In this document: positions 11,856 to 22,284 of the stretch, piece by piece | Position numbering within the stretch: the stretch's first letter is position 1 | Layout of the letters: every line of letters begins with the position of its first letter | Source: Lotus japonicus | Lineage: Eukaryota > Streptophyta > Magnoliopsida > Fabales > Fabaceae | Direction: 5' to 3' | NCBI RefSeq assembly: GCF_012489685.1 | Contig: NC_080042.1 | Span: 11,546,150-11,610,149, forward strand | Length of the DNA: 64,000 bases | Notes under the pieces: model-generated | The model's input: only the letters and a program-made list of their open reading frames with translations | Databases searched by the model: none | Told to the model about the DNA's origin: nothing | Position numbers and translations under genes: made by a program

Positions 11856-13289
11856 CTATGCCCTTTGCAAGGAACTTTTGAAACGCTTTCTCATATTTGT
11901 CTCATACTTAACATCAGATGATGCAAGTTGATCTTCTAGCACATCATTTTTAGCACGAAGAACAACATTGTCATTAACAAGAATATAGTTTTCATCCATG
12001 AGTTCAGAGACTGACTTCTCATGAACTTCTATAGAACTGGTTTTAGCAGCATATTTCTTTTTTAGCTCTTTATGCTTATTTAGCAGAATATCATGTTTCT
12101 TCATTATTTCAGATAAAGCAGTTCTTAGCTCAGATAGAGAAAAGTTAGAGAATACCTCATCATCATTCTCAGAGTCTGAATCATCTTCTGAAGCTCCAGC
12201 ACCTTTGCTAGTGGTAGCCATTAGAGCCTCCACAGCTTCATCTTCTTCTGACTCAGCTTCATCAGAATCAGTTGCATCAAAGGTTATGAGAGCTTTCTTC
12301 TTGAAGACTTTTCTTGGTCTCTTATCCTTCTTAAGCTTGGGACAGTCACTCTTGTAATGCCCAGATTCCTTGCACTCGAAGCAAGTGACTTCCTTTCCAG
12401 ATGACTTCTTCTGACCAGATAAAGATTCATATCTTCCTGAACTTTTCTTTGGTCCTTTGCCTTTGCTATGCCTATTCTTCCAGAGTTTGCTTAACCTTTT
12501 TGTGAAAAGAGACAGCTCTTCATCATCAGATGCATCTGATAGCTCTTCAGATGAATTTTCTTCTTCTGCCTGATAGGCTTTTGCTTTGTCAGACTTTGAC
12601 TTAAGAGCAATAGACTTGTCTTTCTTCTGAGGCTTGTCCCCTTTGAGTTCAATCTCATGGCTTCTGAGATGACTCACGAGCTCTTCTAACTTCAAAGAGT
12701 TCAAATTTCTGGAGAGTTTCAGGGCAGTGACAAAAGCTCTCCACTCCTTAGGCAAACTTCTGATAATCTTCTTGACATGATCACCAGTAGAGTAGCCCTT
12801 GTTTAGCACTCTGATTCCAGCAATCAGAGTTTGAAACCTTGAGTACATCTCCTCAATGGTTTCACCAGATTCCATCTTAAACTGCTCATATTGTTGTATG
12901 AGAGCAAGAGCCTTGGTTTCCTTGACCTCTTCATTTCCTTCATGCGTCATGACCAAGGAGTCAAAGATGGATTTAGCAGTTTCTTTGTCAGAGATCTTCT
13001 CATACTCAATATATGATATTGAGCTGAATAGCATGGACTTCGCCTTGTGATGATCCTTGAAGCGCTTCTTCTGAGCGTCAGTCATTTCAGAACGAGGGAT
13101 CTTCACTCCTGAAGCATCTACTGGATCAGTATAGCCTTCAATGACCATATCCCAGAGATCTGGGTCAGTGCCGAGGAAATAACATTCTATTCTATCTTTC
13201 CAGTACTCAAACTTTTCACCATCAAAGATTGGTGCTCTGAGTTGATTGTTGTTGTTGTTGTTGTCAGCGGAAGTATTGGCTTGGGCCAT
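11856..13289 (-). CDS. Sirevirus gag (capsid/nucleocapsid)
   Basis: This Gag of about 477 aa begins MAQANTSADNNNNN at 13289; an in-frame Met six codons upstream at 13307 is less likely because MAQ fits the relative at 608. The UBN2/DUF4219 capsid part carries FDGEKFEYWKDRIECYFLG and MTHEGNEEVKETKAL. A CCHC zinc knuckle, CFECKESGHYKSDCPK, lies about two thirds along, followed by acidic and coiled-coil-like segments. The frame ends at 11856 in FKSSLQRA, where homology continues in another frame (KFLAKGIDRS near 11860-11890). There is therefore a frame change around 11900, either damage or a gag-pol frameshift. It lies 65 bp downstream of the primer-binding site. Confidence 0.88.
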   Translation of the reverse strand: MAQANTSADNNNNNNQLRAPIFDGEKFEYWKDRIECYFLGTDPDLWDMVIEGYTDPVDASGVKIPRSEMTDAQKKRFKDHHKAKSMLFSSISYIEYEKISDKETAKSIFDSLVMTHEGNEEVKETKALALIQQYEQFKMESGETIEEMYSRFQTLIAGIRVLNKGYSTGDHVKKIIRSLPKEWRAFVTALKLSRNLNSLKLEELVSHLRSHEIELKGDKPQKKDKSIALKSKSDKAKAYQAEEENSSEELSDASDDEELSLFTKRLSKLWKNRHSKGKGPKKSSGRYESLSGQKKSSGKEVTCFECKESGHYKSDCPKLKKDKRPRKVFKKKALITFDATDSDEAESEEDEAVEALMATTSKGAGASEDDSDSENDDEVFSNFSLSELRTALSEIMKKHDILLNKHKELKKKYAAKTSSIEVHEKSVSELMDENYILVNDNVVLRAKNDVLEDQLASSDVKYETNMRKRFKSSLQRA

Positions 13290-13353
13290 TGTTTGTTTTT
13301 CACACAAGGTTCTGGATCACTGAACACTGTTAGGTGTTGAAATCAGAACCGGA

Positions 13354-13365
13354 GCTCTGATGCCA
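13354..13365 (-). promoter_or_regulatory. Primer-binding site with one mismatch
   Basis: The minus strand reads TGGCATCAGAGC, two bases inside the 5' LTR. It differs at one position from the canonical TGGTATCAGAGC seen at 670-681 and 56465-56476. Confidence 0.85.
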
Positions 13366-13367
13366 AT

Positions 13368-14432
13368 TGAAGGTGCGAAAAACACTAGAAACGGGGGGTT
13401 TGAATAGAGTTTTTGTATCTCGGGTATACTTTTTAGCTTTTTCAAAACTCAAGGATAAAAACTAAGTGTTGAATAATAGGAAGTAGAGCACACGAGTATT
13501 TTATCCTGGTTCACTTGAGATAAAAGCTCAAGCTAATCTAGTCCACCTGTGAAGGTGATTTCTTCCTTCTTCTGATGAAGGCAATCCACTAAAATCAATG
13601 AGTGTTACAACTGCACTTTGCAACCTGCTAAGTGACTAACAATACACTGATTTTCTCACTAGTATCCTCTTAAGAAGCTGATCTACCGATCCTCTTAAGA
13701 CTAACAATACACTTATTTTCAGCAAAGTTTCTTGACCTCTTTCTTCTTTCTTCAACCTTTATATACTCCAAGACTTGTGATGTAGCCGTTGCTAGGGTTT
13801 TATCCGTTGGAGTGGCAATTCTGTAATATCAGACTGCTAGGCTGTACAAGGTAGGTGGCGGACAGACTGAGACTTGTACGACGTTGTACTGTGATAGCGA
13901 CCTGTCCTTTCACCAGTTGACTTGTGATGAAGGAGCTTCAGATGAACGTTGATGAAGCTTCTGATCATCGTCAGATTGAAGCTTGGATTCTTCTGACCAT
14001 GCAACTTCTGCTACTGAACGAGTTTCTCAGAACTTCTGATCGTCAGAGCTAGAATAGCTTGGGTCTTCAGAACCAACTTCTTGTAAGTCTTCAGAACTTG
14101 AGTCTTCTGCTTCTGGACCGTTCCACTGGAACATCTGGTCTTCAGAACTTCTGACTTGAGTTCTTCAGAACTTCTTGAGAGCTTCCATCTTCAGAGCTTC
14201 TGAAGTATTTGCCACTGTTCAGAACGAACATGATAGATTAAATAGCTCTCTTTTTAGTAACCCTTGGTTCTTCTTCTTCTTCTGAACGAATAGGCTTGGG
14301 TCAGATTCAGAACCTGTTTGTCACAACTTAAAAAGACAAACGTTAGGGTACCACAATTGTTCATCATCACAAACCTTAATTGTAATAATCAAAACATAGA
14401 GATGCAACTACTGATCAAACCTTGATCTTACA
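13368..14432 (-). repeat. 5' LTR of the Sirevirus, internally deleted
   Basis: The 1,065-bp LTR has TG...CA ends, and its outer end touches the ATAAA duplication at 14433-14437. It lacks about 190 bp present in the 3' LTR. The junction at about 13704-13714 holds ACAATACACTT, which resembles a stretch about 60 bp upstream in the same LTR, suggesting a templated or slippage deletion after insertion. Confidence 0.93.
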
Positions 14433-14437
14433 ATAAA

Positions 14438-15159
14438 GAGAACCGTTAAAGAGATTGTAGAGAAGTTTAGAGTCGTTACATTTCATGGATCGAATAGATA
14501 GTTAGTGGTGGAAGAGAAAAGAAAAGATGTCATTTTGGGATGATGTGTTAATTGCTTTAGTAAAGAGTTTTGTGTGCGTGTTATTACGAAAATGTCTCAA
14601 TGAGTATCCTAATAGATACTGAGAACTCTAAGGAAAAATAGAGGAGTAAGTGTTTTTTATGTGCACTTTCTATTTTACCAAAATATGGATGTTTGGCTTT
14701 CAAAGTCGATTGACTAAGTCAAAAGCTTCTTGAAGTGTTGGATATTGTTGTTGTTGTTGTCATTTTAATGACATGCTTGATTTATGAATTTGTAGTTCTA
14801 GACCATGAATAGAAGCACTTTGCATCTGAGCTACACAATGGAAGGAAACGAGCCGACACGAAAACCCAAGATGTGATCGGGTCGAAGTCACAACTTAGGA
14901 AGGAAAGCGCTCTAGGTAAGGGAAACTTTACCATTACTATCTATATGCTAAACATCGACTTGTCGATGATTGCTTATGTTGATATGAAATGATGATGAAG
15001 CATGCTTGAGTGGATTGTTGTTGTTGAAGCATGCTTGATTGGATAGTTGTTGTTGTTGAAACATGCTTGACTGATTATTGTTGTTAAAGCATGTCATTGA
15101 GATGTTTGTTCATATTTATACATGACTGATTGAATTGTATGCAAGTATATTTATTGTCG
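14438..15159. other. Unassigned spacer with a small GTT-rich minisatellite
   Basis: No gene is seen. About 14998-15100 contains three to four imperfect copies of a unit like AAGCATGCTTGATTGGATTG followed by GTTGTTGTTG. The rest is unclassified AT-rich DNA. Confidence 0.5.
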
Positions 15160-15202
15160 TACTAGGATGGGTGACCTCCTGTAAAGTCCTCGTGTTGCTT
15201 CC
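15160..15202 (+). pseudogene. 5S rRNA fragment (3' end)
   Basis: TACTAGGATGGGTGACCTCC followed by AAGTCCTCGTGTTGC matches the 3' third of plant 5S rRNA. The 5' two thirds are absent. Confidence 0.85.
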
Positions 15203-15294
15203 CCTTTTGCCATTTTTTTCCCCGCAATTCCTTGTTTCTTTCCCTTTTATTTAATAATTTAATGCATATTATGTTTTAAAGCGCATAACTATAC

Positions 15295-15413
15295 GAATGT
15301 TATCATACCAGCACTAATGCACCGAATCCCATAAGAACTCCGCAGTTAAGTGTGCTTGGGCGAGAGTAGTACTAGGATGAGTGACCTCTTGGGAAGTCCT
15401 TGTGTTGCATCCT
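15295..15413 (+). pseudogene. 5S rRNA-like copy, full length but diverged
   Basis: This is about 119 bp, the correct length for 5S rRNA. The internal promoter region (AACTCCGCAGTTAAGTGTGC, GGGCGAGAGTAGTACTAGG) is recognisable. Changes at the 5' end, in the central part (CATAAGAACTCC) and in GAGTGACCTCTTGG suggest a decayed rather than working gene. Confidence 0.85.
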
Positions 15414-15501
15414 CTTTTGCCGTTTTATTCAACAGTTCCTTGTTTTTTCCCTTTTATTTAATAATTTAACGCATATTATGTTTTAACGCGCATAACTTTA
15501 C
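15414..15501 (+). repeat. 5S intergenic spacer unit
   Basis: The spacer between consecutive 5S-like copies contains the block TTATTTAATAATTTAACGCA. The same block lies before the copy at 15295 and again near 18028-18050, so the array had a unit of about 205 bp. Confidence 0.75.
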
Positions 15502-15608
15502 GGATGCGATCATGCCAACACTAATGCATCGAATCCCATCAGAACTCCGCAGATAAGTGTGCTTGGACGAGAGTAGTACTAGGATGGATGACCTTCTGGG
15601 AAGTCCTC
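15502..15608 (+). pseudogene. 5S rRNA-like copy, truncated at the RRM-ORF junction
   Basis: It matches 5S from GGATGCGATCATGCC to CTGGGAAGTCCTC, then stops where the foreign RRM segment begins. It has several substitutions, including CCAACACTAATGCATCG and GCAGATAAGTG. Confidence 0.85.
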
Positions 15609-15610
15609 TA

Positions 15611-18006
15611 CTAGGAAGGAGAGGGGGGACTAGTCGACTGCGGCGCAACATCGAGATCCACGCTCCCCGATTTACGAGGACGACCCCTAGGCCTACGAGA
15701 GCTCTCCAAGCCGCTCTTCGTATGTTTAGCCCGCTTAGGTCGACCACGAGGACGAGGCCTTGAGAATCTTCCACCCTCGCAATAATATTACAACCTTCCA
15801 CGGACACTTGAGAACCACTGATAGAATCAGAACCAAGAGTAGAGCAATCACCAGCCTCAAAGCAAGAGTGCGATGGGCGACCAAGGGCCTGCCCATCGCA
15901 CCTCAACACACCAACATCATAGACAGAAGAAACTGAATCCCCAATGACCTCCCTAGCTGCGAGAGAGCCAGAACCAATCAGTTGTTGAGGAGCCGCCAAA
16001 GCAGAAGTAGTAACGAAATGGTGCCTCAAATAATCATTAAGCCAAGGCAAAAAATTGCTCCTAGTTCCAAGGGGAGCAATTATTAATAATTTGAAATTGA
16101 AAAACCCAATTGCAAGAGAAGCTGAACCATCCTTAAAAGCAAATCTTGGAGAGGCCAAACCATTAAAAACTAATAAATCATTATTATTAGCCATTAATGG
16201 AGAAACGTGGGCCATCTCCCCTGCAACAGAATGAACCGTTTCAATCAGTGTTATAAAACTCGGCTCGGACCGGCCGGTTGAACCGGTCCGACCGGGAATC
16301 GGTCACCTGAGCGGTTCGAGTCGAGGATCGGATCGGCCATGCAATTGAACCGGTAAGAACCGGAATGACTCGGTCGGTTTACCTCAAAACCTGTGACTCG
16401 GTCGGTTTTTTACTGAACCGGAGAGTAGAAAAAAAAACGGCATTCTCTTATCCATTCTCTTTTAACAGATCTGCAACAAAGGTGTGTCATAGAGCTAGGG
16501 GTCGTCCTCACCGTGCTTGACCCTAGGTTATCAATTTCCGGCCGTCCAAGGTTGCCACTCTCCTTTCCGGCCGTCACGAGGTTGTCTCTTTCTTGATTTT
16601 AACTTCTCTTCACCCACATCGCTTTGCTCCCGCACCTTCATTGTATTCTGTTGCTGCTGCGTATTTGTGTGGCTGCTGTCCACTGTTTCTTTTCTTTAGT
16701 CACATATATGATATTAGAAATTAGGGTTTTGTTTCCTTGGGCTCTAGCTAAAGTGCGGCCTTCTATTAGACTTTAGATTTACCTGGCCCAAAAACATGAT
16801 CATATTATTTAAGAGTTTGAATGGGCCTAATATAAAACCAACAATTAGCTAGAGTACTATACAGTCCCTTACTCCCTTTTGCTAAATTAGTGGACAAAAG
16901 AAATCTTTTCTGATTTGTAGCAATAACTCAATAAGGTCCCAACGTGCATAATATTACTTTAGGTAGTAAATTATTATGTAAATTATTTTTAGTTTATATA
17001 ATTCTTGTATGATGGTAATAATTTTAAATTTAGAATGTAAATGGCTAATTAGTGTTAGTTTTTTATATTTTTTAATAAAAACCGAGTCAAACGGTTCAAC
17101 CAGTGACCCAGTGGTTGAACCAATGACCCATTGACCCAGTTCCCTGACCGAGTCAATGACCGGTCCGAGTCTGATAACACTGGTTTCAATTTCCACCGCC
17201 TTCGCCTCTTCGATGTCGCTAGAACCAGCGGCGAAATCAGCCAAAACCCGACCTGACGCTCGACTAGAGAAAGCAGCCACCTCCGCGAACAACAGGTCGT
17301 CGAAATCACGTTGCACACCAGTGACCTCTCGACTTCCTGCACCAACCAATTCAGGGAAGAGAAACTCATCTGAAATGCGATTCGAAACAGAGCATACGCC
17401 ACCGACGCCCAAAAGCATCACCTCGGAGTCTAGCAGTGAGCTTTTTTCCGACCTCCCCACCGAGAAACCCTTCACCACATCGCTCTAGGAGCGGCACAAA
17501 GAAGACCCTCCTGGAAGAAACTGTCGCCCTTGAGAATCCTTCGCAGTCGCTCTAGGAACAGCTGGAACAGAGCACCTATGTCGAGACCTCCCCTTCATCT
17601 TGCCAGAAAAAATTTCAGGTTTAACAGAAAGATAAGCACCTCCCAGTCTGACTCCATCCAATAATTCCATGGCTCTAACTGCATCATCCTTGTGAGCGTA
17701 CCGAACAAAACCAAAACGGAATTTCCTCCCACTTTTCCTCTTGCGTTGAAGAAAGACATTAGTCAATTTGCCTTGCTGCAGAAATAGCTCCCTTACCTGA
17801 AAGTAATCCACTGAGTCTGCTATTCCATCAATGAATAAAGGATAGCAGGGTCGAGCAGAAACCGCAGCAGCCCTGGCCGCCCCATCACAGCCGCCTCCCT
17901 GCTCCCCATCATCGTCATCTTCCTTATCAGCATTTGAACCGTCACCATAGGAACCATCGACGGCCAGCATGGAAGCATGAGAAAAAGAAACCCTAGCAGA
18001 GCACAT
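15611..18006 (-). pseudogene. RRM-domain protein ORF split by a stop codon and a hAT insertion
   Basis: On the minus strand an ORF starts MCSARVSFSH at 18006. After an acidic stretch (DKEDDDDGEQ) it has one RNA-recognition motif, with RNP2 LFIDGI near residue 57 and RNP1 FRFGFVRY near residue 95. A single TAG at 17485-17487 interrupts the frame, which then continues to the hAT insertion at 17182. Leaving out the hAT and one copy of its 8-bp duplication (945 bp, a multiple of three), the same frame continues from 16237 leftward. Further on, another frame has AT-hook-like GRPKRAKH and RGRPRKSG (about 15670-15745) and stops at 15611-15613, right at the 5S junction, so a one-base frame change lies near 15770. 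It could be ORF1 of an RRM-type plant LINE, as known for the BNR group, or a captured host gene. No reverse transcriptase follows. Confidence 0.7.
16246..17182. mobile_element. Non-autonomous hAT transposon
   Basis: The element is 937 bp with terminal inverted repeats: left CAGTGTTATAAAACTCGG and right, as reverse complement, CAGTGTTATCAGACTCGG. It is flanked by a perfect 8-bp duplication GTTTCAAT (16238-16245 and 17183-17190). The ends and 8-bp duplication indicate the hAT superfamily. Subterminal sequence is rich in CCGGTT/AACCGG words. No transposase is encoded. Confidence 0.92.
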
Positions 18007-18082
18007 TTTAGCTGACTATTTATTTAATAATTAACGCATATTATGTTTAACCGCGAATAACCTCCTGGGAACTCCGCAGTTA
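18007..18082 (+). pseudogene. 5S spacer and scrambled 5S remnant
   Basis: TTATTTAATAATTAACGCAT matches the 5S spacer seen at 15414-15501. It is followed by CCTCCTGGGA joined directly to ACTCCGCAGTTA, two 5S pieces in the wrong order. This is the far side of the array interrupted by the RRM ORF. Confidence 0.7.
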
Positions 18083-19790
18083 CAGACTGTTTATGAGTGT
18101 TATCAAGTAGCGTCTGACGGAAGGTCTGAACTACTACTGTTGTTGTGGATCGAGACTTTCTTGGAAATATTACATTAGAGGGAAGGGTTATCACTTGGAT
18201 TAGTTTCATTATGAAGTGTTAATCTCAATTTTTGAAGTCTTATCTTTCTTTTCCTAATATCTATTATTTTCAAAAGATCTTTTGAGAAGAAGACTTAGGA
18301 CGTTAAGATGAGTTTTGAAAACAAAAAAGATCGACGATCCAATAATTGGGAAAGAAAGAGAACCTGAGTTGCGGACATCAAGAGAATGGGTTGTCGTGGC
18401 GGGAGAAGTCACTAGAGCGCGGGAGGCACTCCTTGCTGTTGAAGCAAGTTGGTCAAGAACCAATATTTGCCTTAGTGTACCGTAGAGACAATGTTTATTA
18501 ACTAGACACGTGTATCCTTGTGAGAACGTTCGTTGATTGGCTAACCATAATGCACTCATGCATTCATATGTTGGAAAAGTACCAAAAAGTACTTTTGGGC
18601 ATGGCGAGGGGAAATGGTCAGCCGGGAGGGTTGGATCTACTTGGCTATGTCAAGGAGAGTAAGGGAAACCCGAGCAAAAATGGTTAAGCACGAGGCTTGT
18701 GTTAGGACTTACTCGAAGGTGTCTAGCCTAGGTGGCAATTGTGATGTCTTACCCTGTCACTGGTAGGGCGGCGTTTATCTCGGTTATCTTTTGAGCATTC
18801 ATTGCACTAGAATACCATGCAACAATTTAATGAATTGCTGTGATGATTGTAACTTGTGGTGTGATACATGACTTGGTTGAATAACATGCTATAATATATG
18901 TTGTTGTTGATTATGTTTAGCAATGTTATTAATTATTATAATATGACATGATGTTATGTATTATACATTATTCTGAGAAGTTGACTCTTGCATGCCTTGT
19001 GTGGATGTTTGTGTTTAGGCTGTCGGCCTACCAGACTATGATAGCTGACGATGTGAGCAGTAGCTACACTACATGGAGAATGTTGTTGTGCCGATCGACG
19101 AGGGGAGTTCCTGAAGAGATGAGTAGAACAATCCTAAGTGCCCAATGGAGGATCATTTGGGTAGAGTCGAGTGTAAGGCTATTTGGGTAGAGCGCTTACC
19201 GTTAATGGTTAATGCATGCAGTATGATTTTATGAGTTTACATTTGAGGATTTGGGTAGGTTCTGTTGCATTGCTTTCCTGCGATCCTTCGGTGTGGAAAT
19301 CGTAGATAGTATATCGGGTCTATGAAGTCATTGCATACTAGATTCTTTTGTTGAATCTAATTCTATTTCTTATGTTTTATATGTTGTCTTCATCTGTTGT
19401 TACATATGCGTACTTGCCTTGGTAAAGGCTGGATGTATATTTGTTTATGGTCGGGAGTATGCATAGCACGTTTTAGAAATGCTTTGAAAAGAAAAAATAG
19501 AATTTAATGGTAACGCACTGTTAGTGTAAATATTTTTACACAAACATCCAATGATGGGTTTCCAAATCAGAAAATAAGCTTTTAATATAATTAAAATAAA
19601 AAGAATCATAAATACTTTTGAATACGTGACACTCAATTATTGAATGTCTGTGTATAACATTTTTACACTAACGGTGCACAACCATTAAACTCAACAAAAA
19701 ATGCTCGCATTTTCGAACTACTTATGAAAGCTATTGCATATTTATTTTGAGAAACGTTACTACTGTGACCCCGTAAATTGGGGCGTTACA
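18083..19790 (+). repeat. Truncated Tekay-like LTR
   Basis: The right end, GGGGCGTTACA at 19780-19790, and the block beginning GAAGTTGACTCTTGCATGCC (about 18976) parallel the 3' parts of the LTRs at 22285-26181 and 52550-56461. The characteristic TGTAAGACCC left end is missing. The true left limit is uncertain; everything from roughly 18180 is consistent with LTR. No primer-binding site follows 19790. Confidence 0.55.
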
Positions 19791-20789
19791 TTCATCTTCT
19801 ACATGAGTTCACTTATACTGAAATTGTTCATCATCATTTGAAGCATGAAGCAAGAGAAGCAGGCCTGAATTGGACTCAATACAACATATGTGGCGGTGCT
19901 TAGAGGAAAAAGGGTGAAGAGAAAAGAAAAAGACATAAATGAAAAGATACAAGTTATAATCCTTAGAGAGAAAAGAAGTTAGTGATTTTGATCATAAGCT
20001 TACAACGTTTATCTTGCTAATTGATAAAGTCATGGAGGTCACGAATTGAGAGCATTTTGATTCTATCAGCTCTAACCTATACAACTTGAGAAGAATTTTC
20101 CCTTGCTAAGATTTGTAAGCATATCTTAAGTGTGTATGAATTGCTCCTCACGTGAATTTGTAATTCCTTGTGCCTGAAGAGGCGTGGCAAAAGAATACTT
20201 GTAAATCCCTGAAGAGGCATGGTAAAAGAATACTTAGTTGTGTCGGGAGAGACATGGGAAAAGAATACTTGGTTGTTCTTGAAGAGGATTGGTAAAATAA
20301 TACTTGTAAGGAGAAGTTCTTTATACTTGATAGTGGAAATCTTGGTGGATGCCAAGGACTAGATGTAGCCCTTTGATTTTTGGTGAACAAGGATAAAAGA
20401 TATGTGTTCATTGTCTGCTGCCCTCTAACTTACATCTATACCACATTCTTGGACGAAACGTTTATCTGAAGATGCAAACAGAAACCTTGAGTGGTGTAGT
20501 CAATCGCGATCCAATTCCTAGACACAATTAAACCCCCCGTTGCGTCCCTGTGATTTTCCTTAGAACTTCCTACTCAATTAAACTTAACCCTGATGAACAT
20601 GAAGATGCATGATTCTGCGTCTTAGTTTTTTTCATACACACCGATAGAAATAATGACTCAATAGCTTCGGTGCAAGACAAGTTCAACTCAATCTAAACTC
20701 GTCATATCCTATCACCTGAGAAACTTTGACCGCAAGGAGGGAGGGAGCCACCAACAAAGTCAATAACAAGGCTAGAGTCATAATATATG
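19791..20789. repeat. Unclassified repeat DNA with a short tandem array
   Basis: About 20168-20310 holds four imperfect copies of a unit like CCTGAAGAGGCATGGTAAAA followed by GAATACTTG, unit 34-43 bp. Such arrays occur in some legume copia LTRs, but no LTR ends were found. Otherwise no gene is seen. Confidence 0.45.
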
Positions 20790-22284
20790 TAACGCCCCCC
20801 TTCCATAAGTGACGAGTTCGCCCTACTTAGGAGTGAGCACGCGACGTGAAATAGTGAATGTTTTTTTTTTCTACTTACGGTTGTCTTGTTAGATCGGGAT
20901 CGCAAGAGTAAAGTGTACTCGAGCATTCCCTTTTCATCCCCAGGTGACGAACGCACTGTCGCGGGTGTGTGTCAAAGTATTTTTGCTTTGAATGCAGTAC
21001 AAGGTGTTGAACACCAGGATCGTTCTCACAAGGACTCGGTGAAGTATTAATTGATAATAGAGTAAAACAAAGCAATTAAAAAGGGGGTTTGATTGATTTG
21101 ATTGTAAAGTAACAAACAAAACTTAAAAGAGATTTAATCAGATAAAAGAAAGTGTTAGTCATCGGATTATAACATTCAAGTGCAACAAACCTTCATTGGT
21201 TACAAAAGATTAATTCTTCCTTATTGTTTCCCTAATTCGTGAGAGTTGATTAACTAAGCGAACATGCATCAACTCTTATTTCTAAAACTACGGAATTAAG
21301 CAAACCCTAGATCAGAAATAGAGATGAAGAGAATTAATAAAGAAGAAATTTGCATTAAGAACAGAACCTCAAGTTTGCAAACACAAGAATATTAAAAATC
21401 CTAAGACTAACCATGGAGTTTAGAAACTCATATTGGAAAAGAGGGAGTGAGATATAAGGAGAAGGTGGAGGAGGTGATGGTGATGGTGAGATGTGTGAGG
21501 TGGTGAGGTCTAACAAAAGCCTAAACTCACTTATTTATACTAATAAATAAACTTGTTCATCAAGTAACAATCTTTGTTATCTAAATCTTTTCTAAATCTT
21601 CAAAAAATCGGGCTCATATAAAGGAGTAAGCTGCTGAACAATCAGGCATTCGCGGGTCCCACAAGAAGTCTGAATCTTCAATTGAGGTAAACATGAGAGT
21701 TGTATCTCTTTAAGTCAGCTTCGCGGGCCTTCAATCGGATCCTAATTCTGAGTTTTGTAGCCCAAGATATGATCATTTTAGTGCAGACTGTTCCAGACTC
21801 GCAGGATTAGCGACAACAACTTTGCAAGGAAATTATGACCAAGTTAGAGGTTGATTCTAGAATTGTGTTTAACATTAAAGTTGTAGGTCTTCGAGCTATC
21901 TTTCCAATGACATATTATTCGCCCTATTTCGATATTGCTAGCTCCATATTCAATCTGTTCTAGCAAAACAGTCATAGAAACTAAAAGTGTAGAATTAAGC
22001 TCTTTTCCATGAATAATCCAAATAAACACTAATGGTCAAAACATGGCTAAGTCATAACAATTAAGCACGAGAATGTACATAATGAAGCTTAGAAATACAC
22101 ATGTAAAGTGCATCAATTATACGCTTATCACCAGGTAATCGACCTCTTACATTAAAAATGCGAAGAATAACGATGCAAACCACACGGAACATACATAACA
22201 TGCATAGTTGGCGGACGGATCCACCGCATAAGTCTACAGACAAACAGACAACACATAAGGAGGACATAGAGCCCTCAAGCACAT
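20790..22284. repeat. Unclassified repeat-derived region
   Basis: It starts near TGTAACGCCCCCC (about 20796), which looks like the reverse of a TTACA-type LTR end. Further on, ACCAGGATCGTTCTCACAAGG (within 21016-21040) resembles junction-type sequences of legume retroelements. No coding domain was recognised. The right part flanks the solo LTR at 22285. Confidence 0.35.

Larger units (their letters stand above)
2454..14432 (-). mobile_element. Nearly complete Sirevirus-type (SIRE/Maximus-like) Ty1/copia retrotransposon
   Basis: This is an 11,979-bp element on the minus strand, flanked by a 5-bp ATAAA duplication (2449-2453 and 14433-14437). In transcription order it has the 5' LTR, a tRNA-Met-type primer site, gag with zinc knuckle, a protease remnant, integrase, RT and RNase H, an env-like ORF of about 1,020 codons, a 138-codon extra ORF, polypurine tract and 3' LTR. 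The copia gene order (IN before RT) and an env-like ORF after pol define the Sirevirus group. By eye the LTRs differ by about five substitutions and a few indels over 1,065 aligned bases, so insertion was recent. One frame change, a damaged protease and three in-frame stops make this copy non-coding for full products. Confidence 0.95.

Noticed and set aside
15160..15608. Cassandra-type TRIM with 5S-bearing LTRs
   Set aside because: There are three evenly spaced 5S copies with a shared spacer and no visible primer site or polypurine tract between them; a tandem 5S array fits better.
17156..17488. Plus-strand 110-codon ORF
   Set aside because: Antisense of the RRM ORF next to the hAT end.
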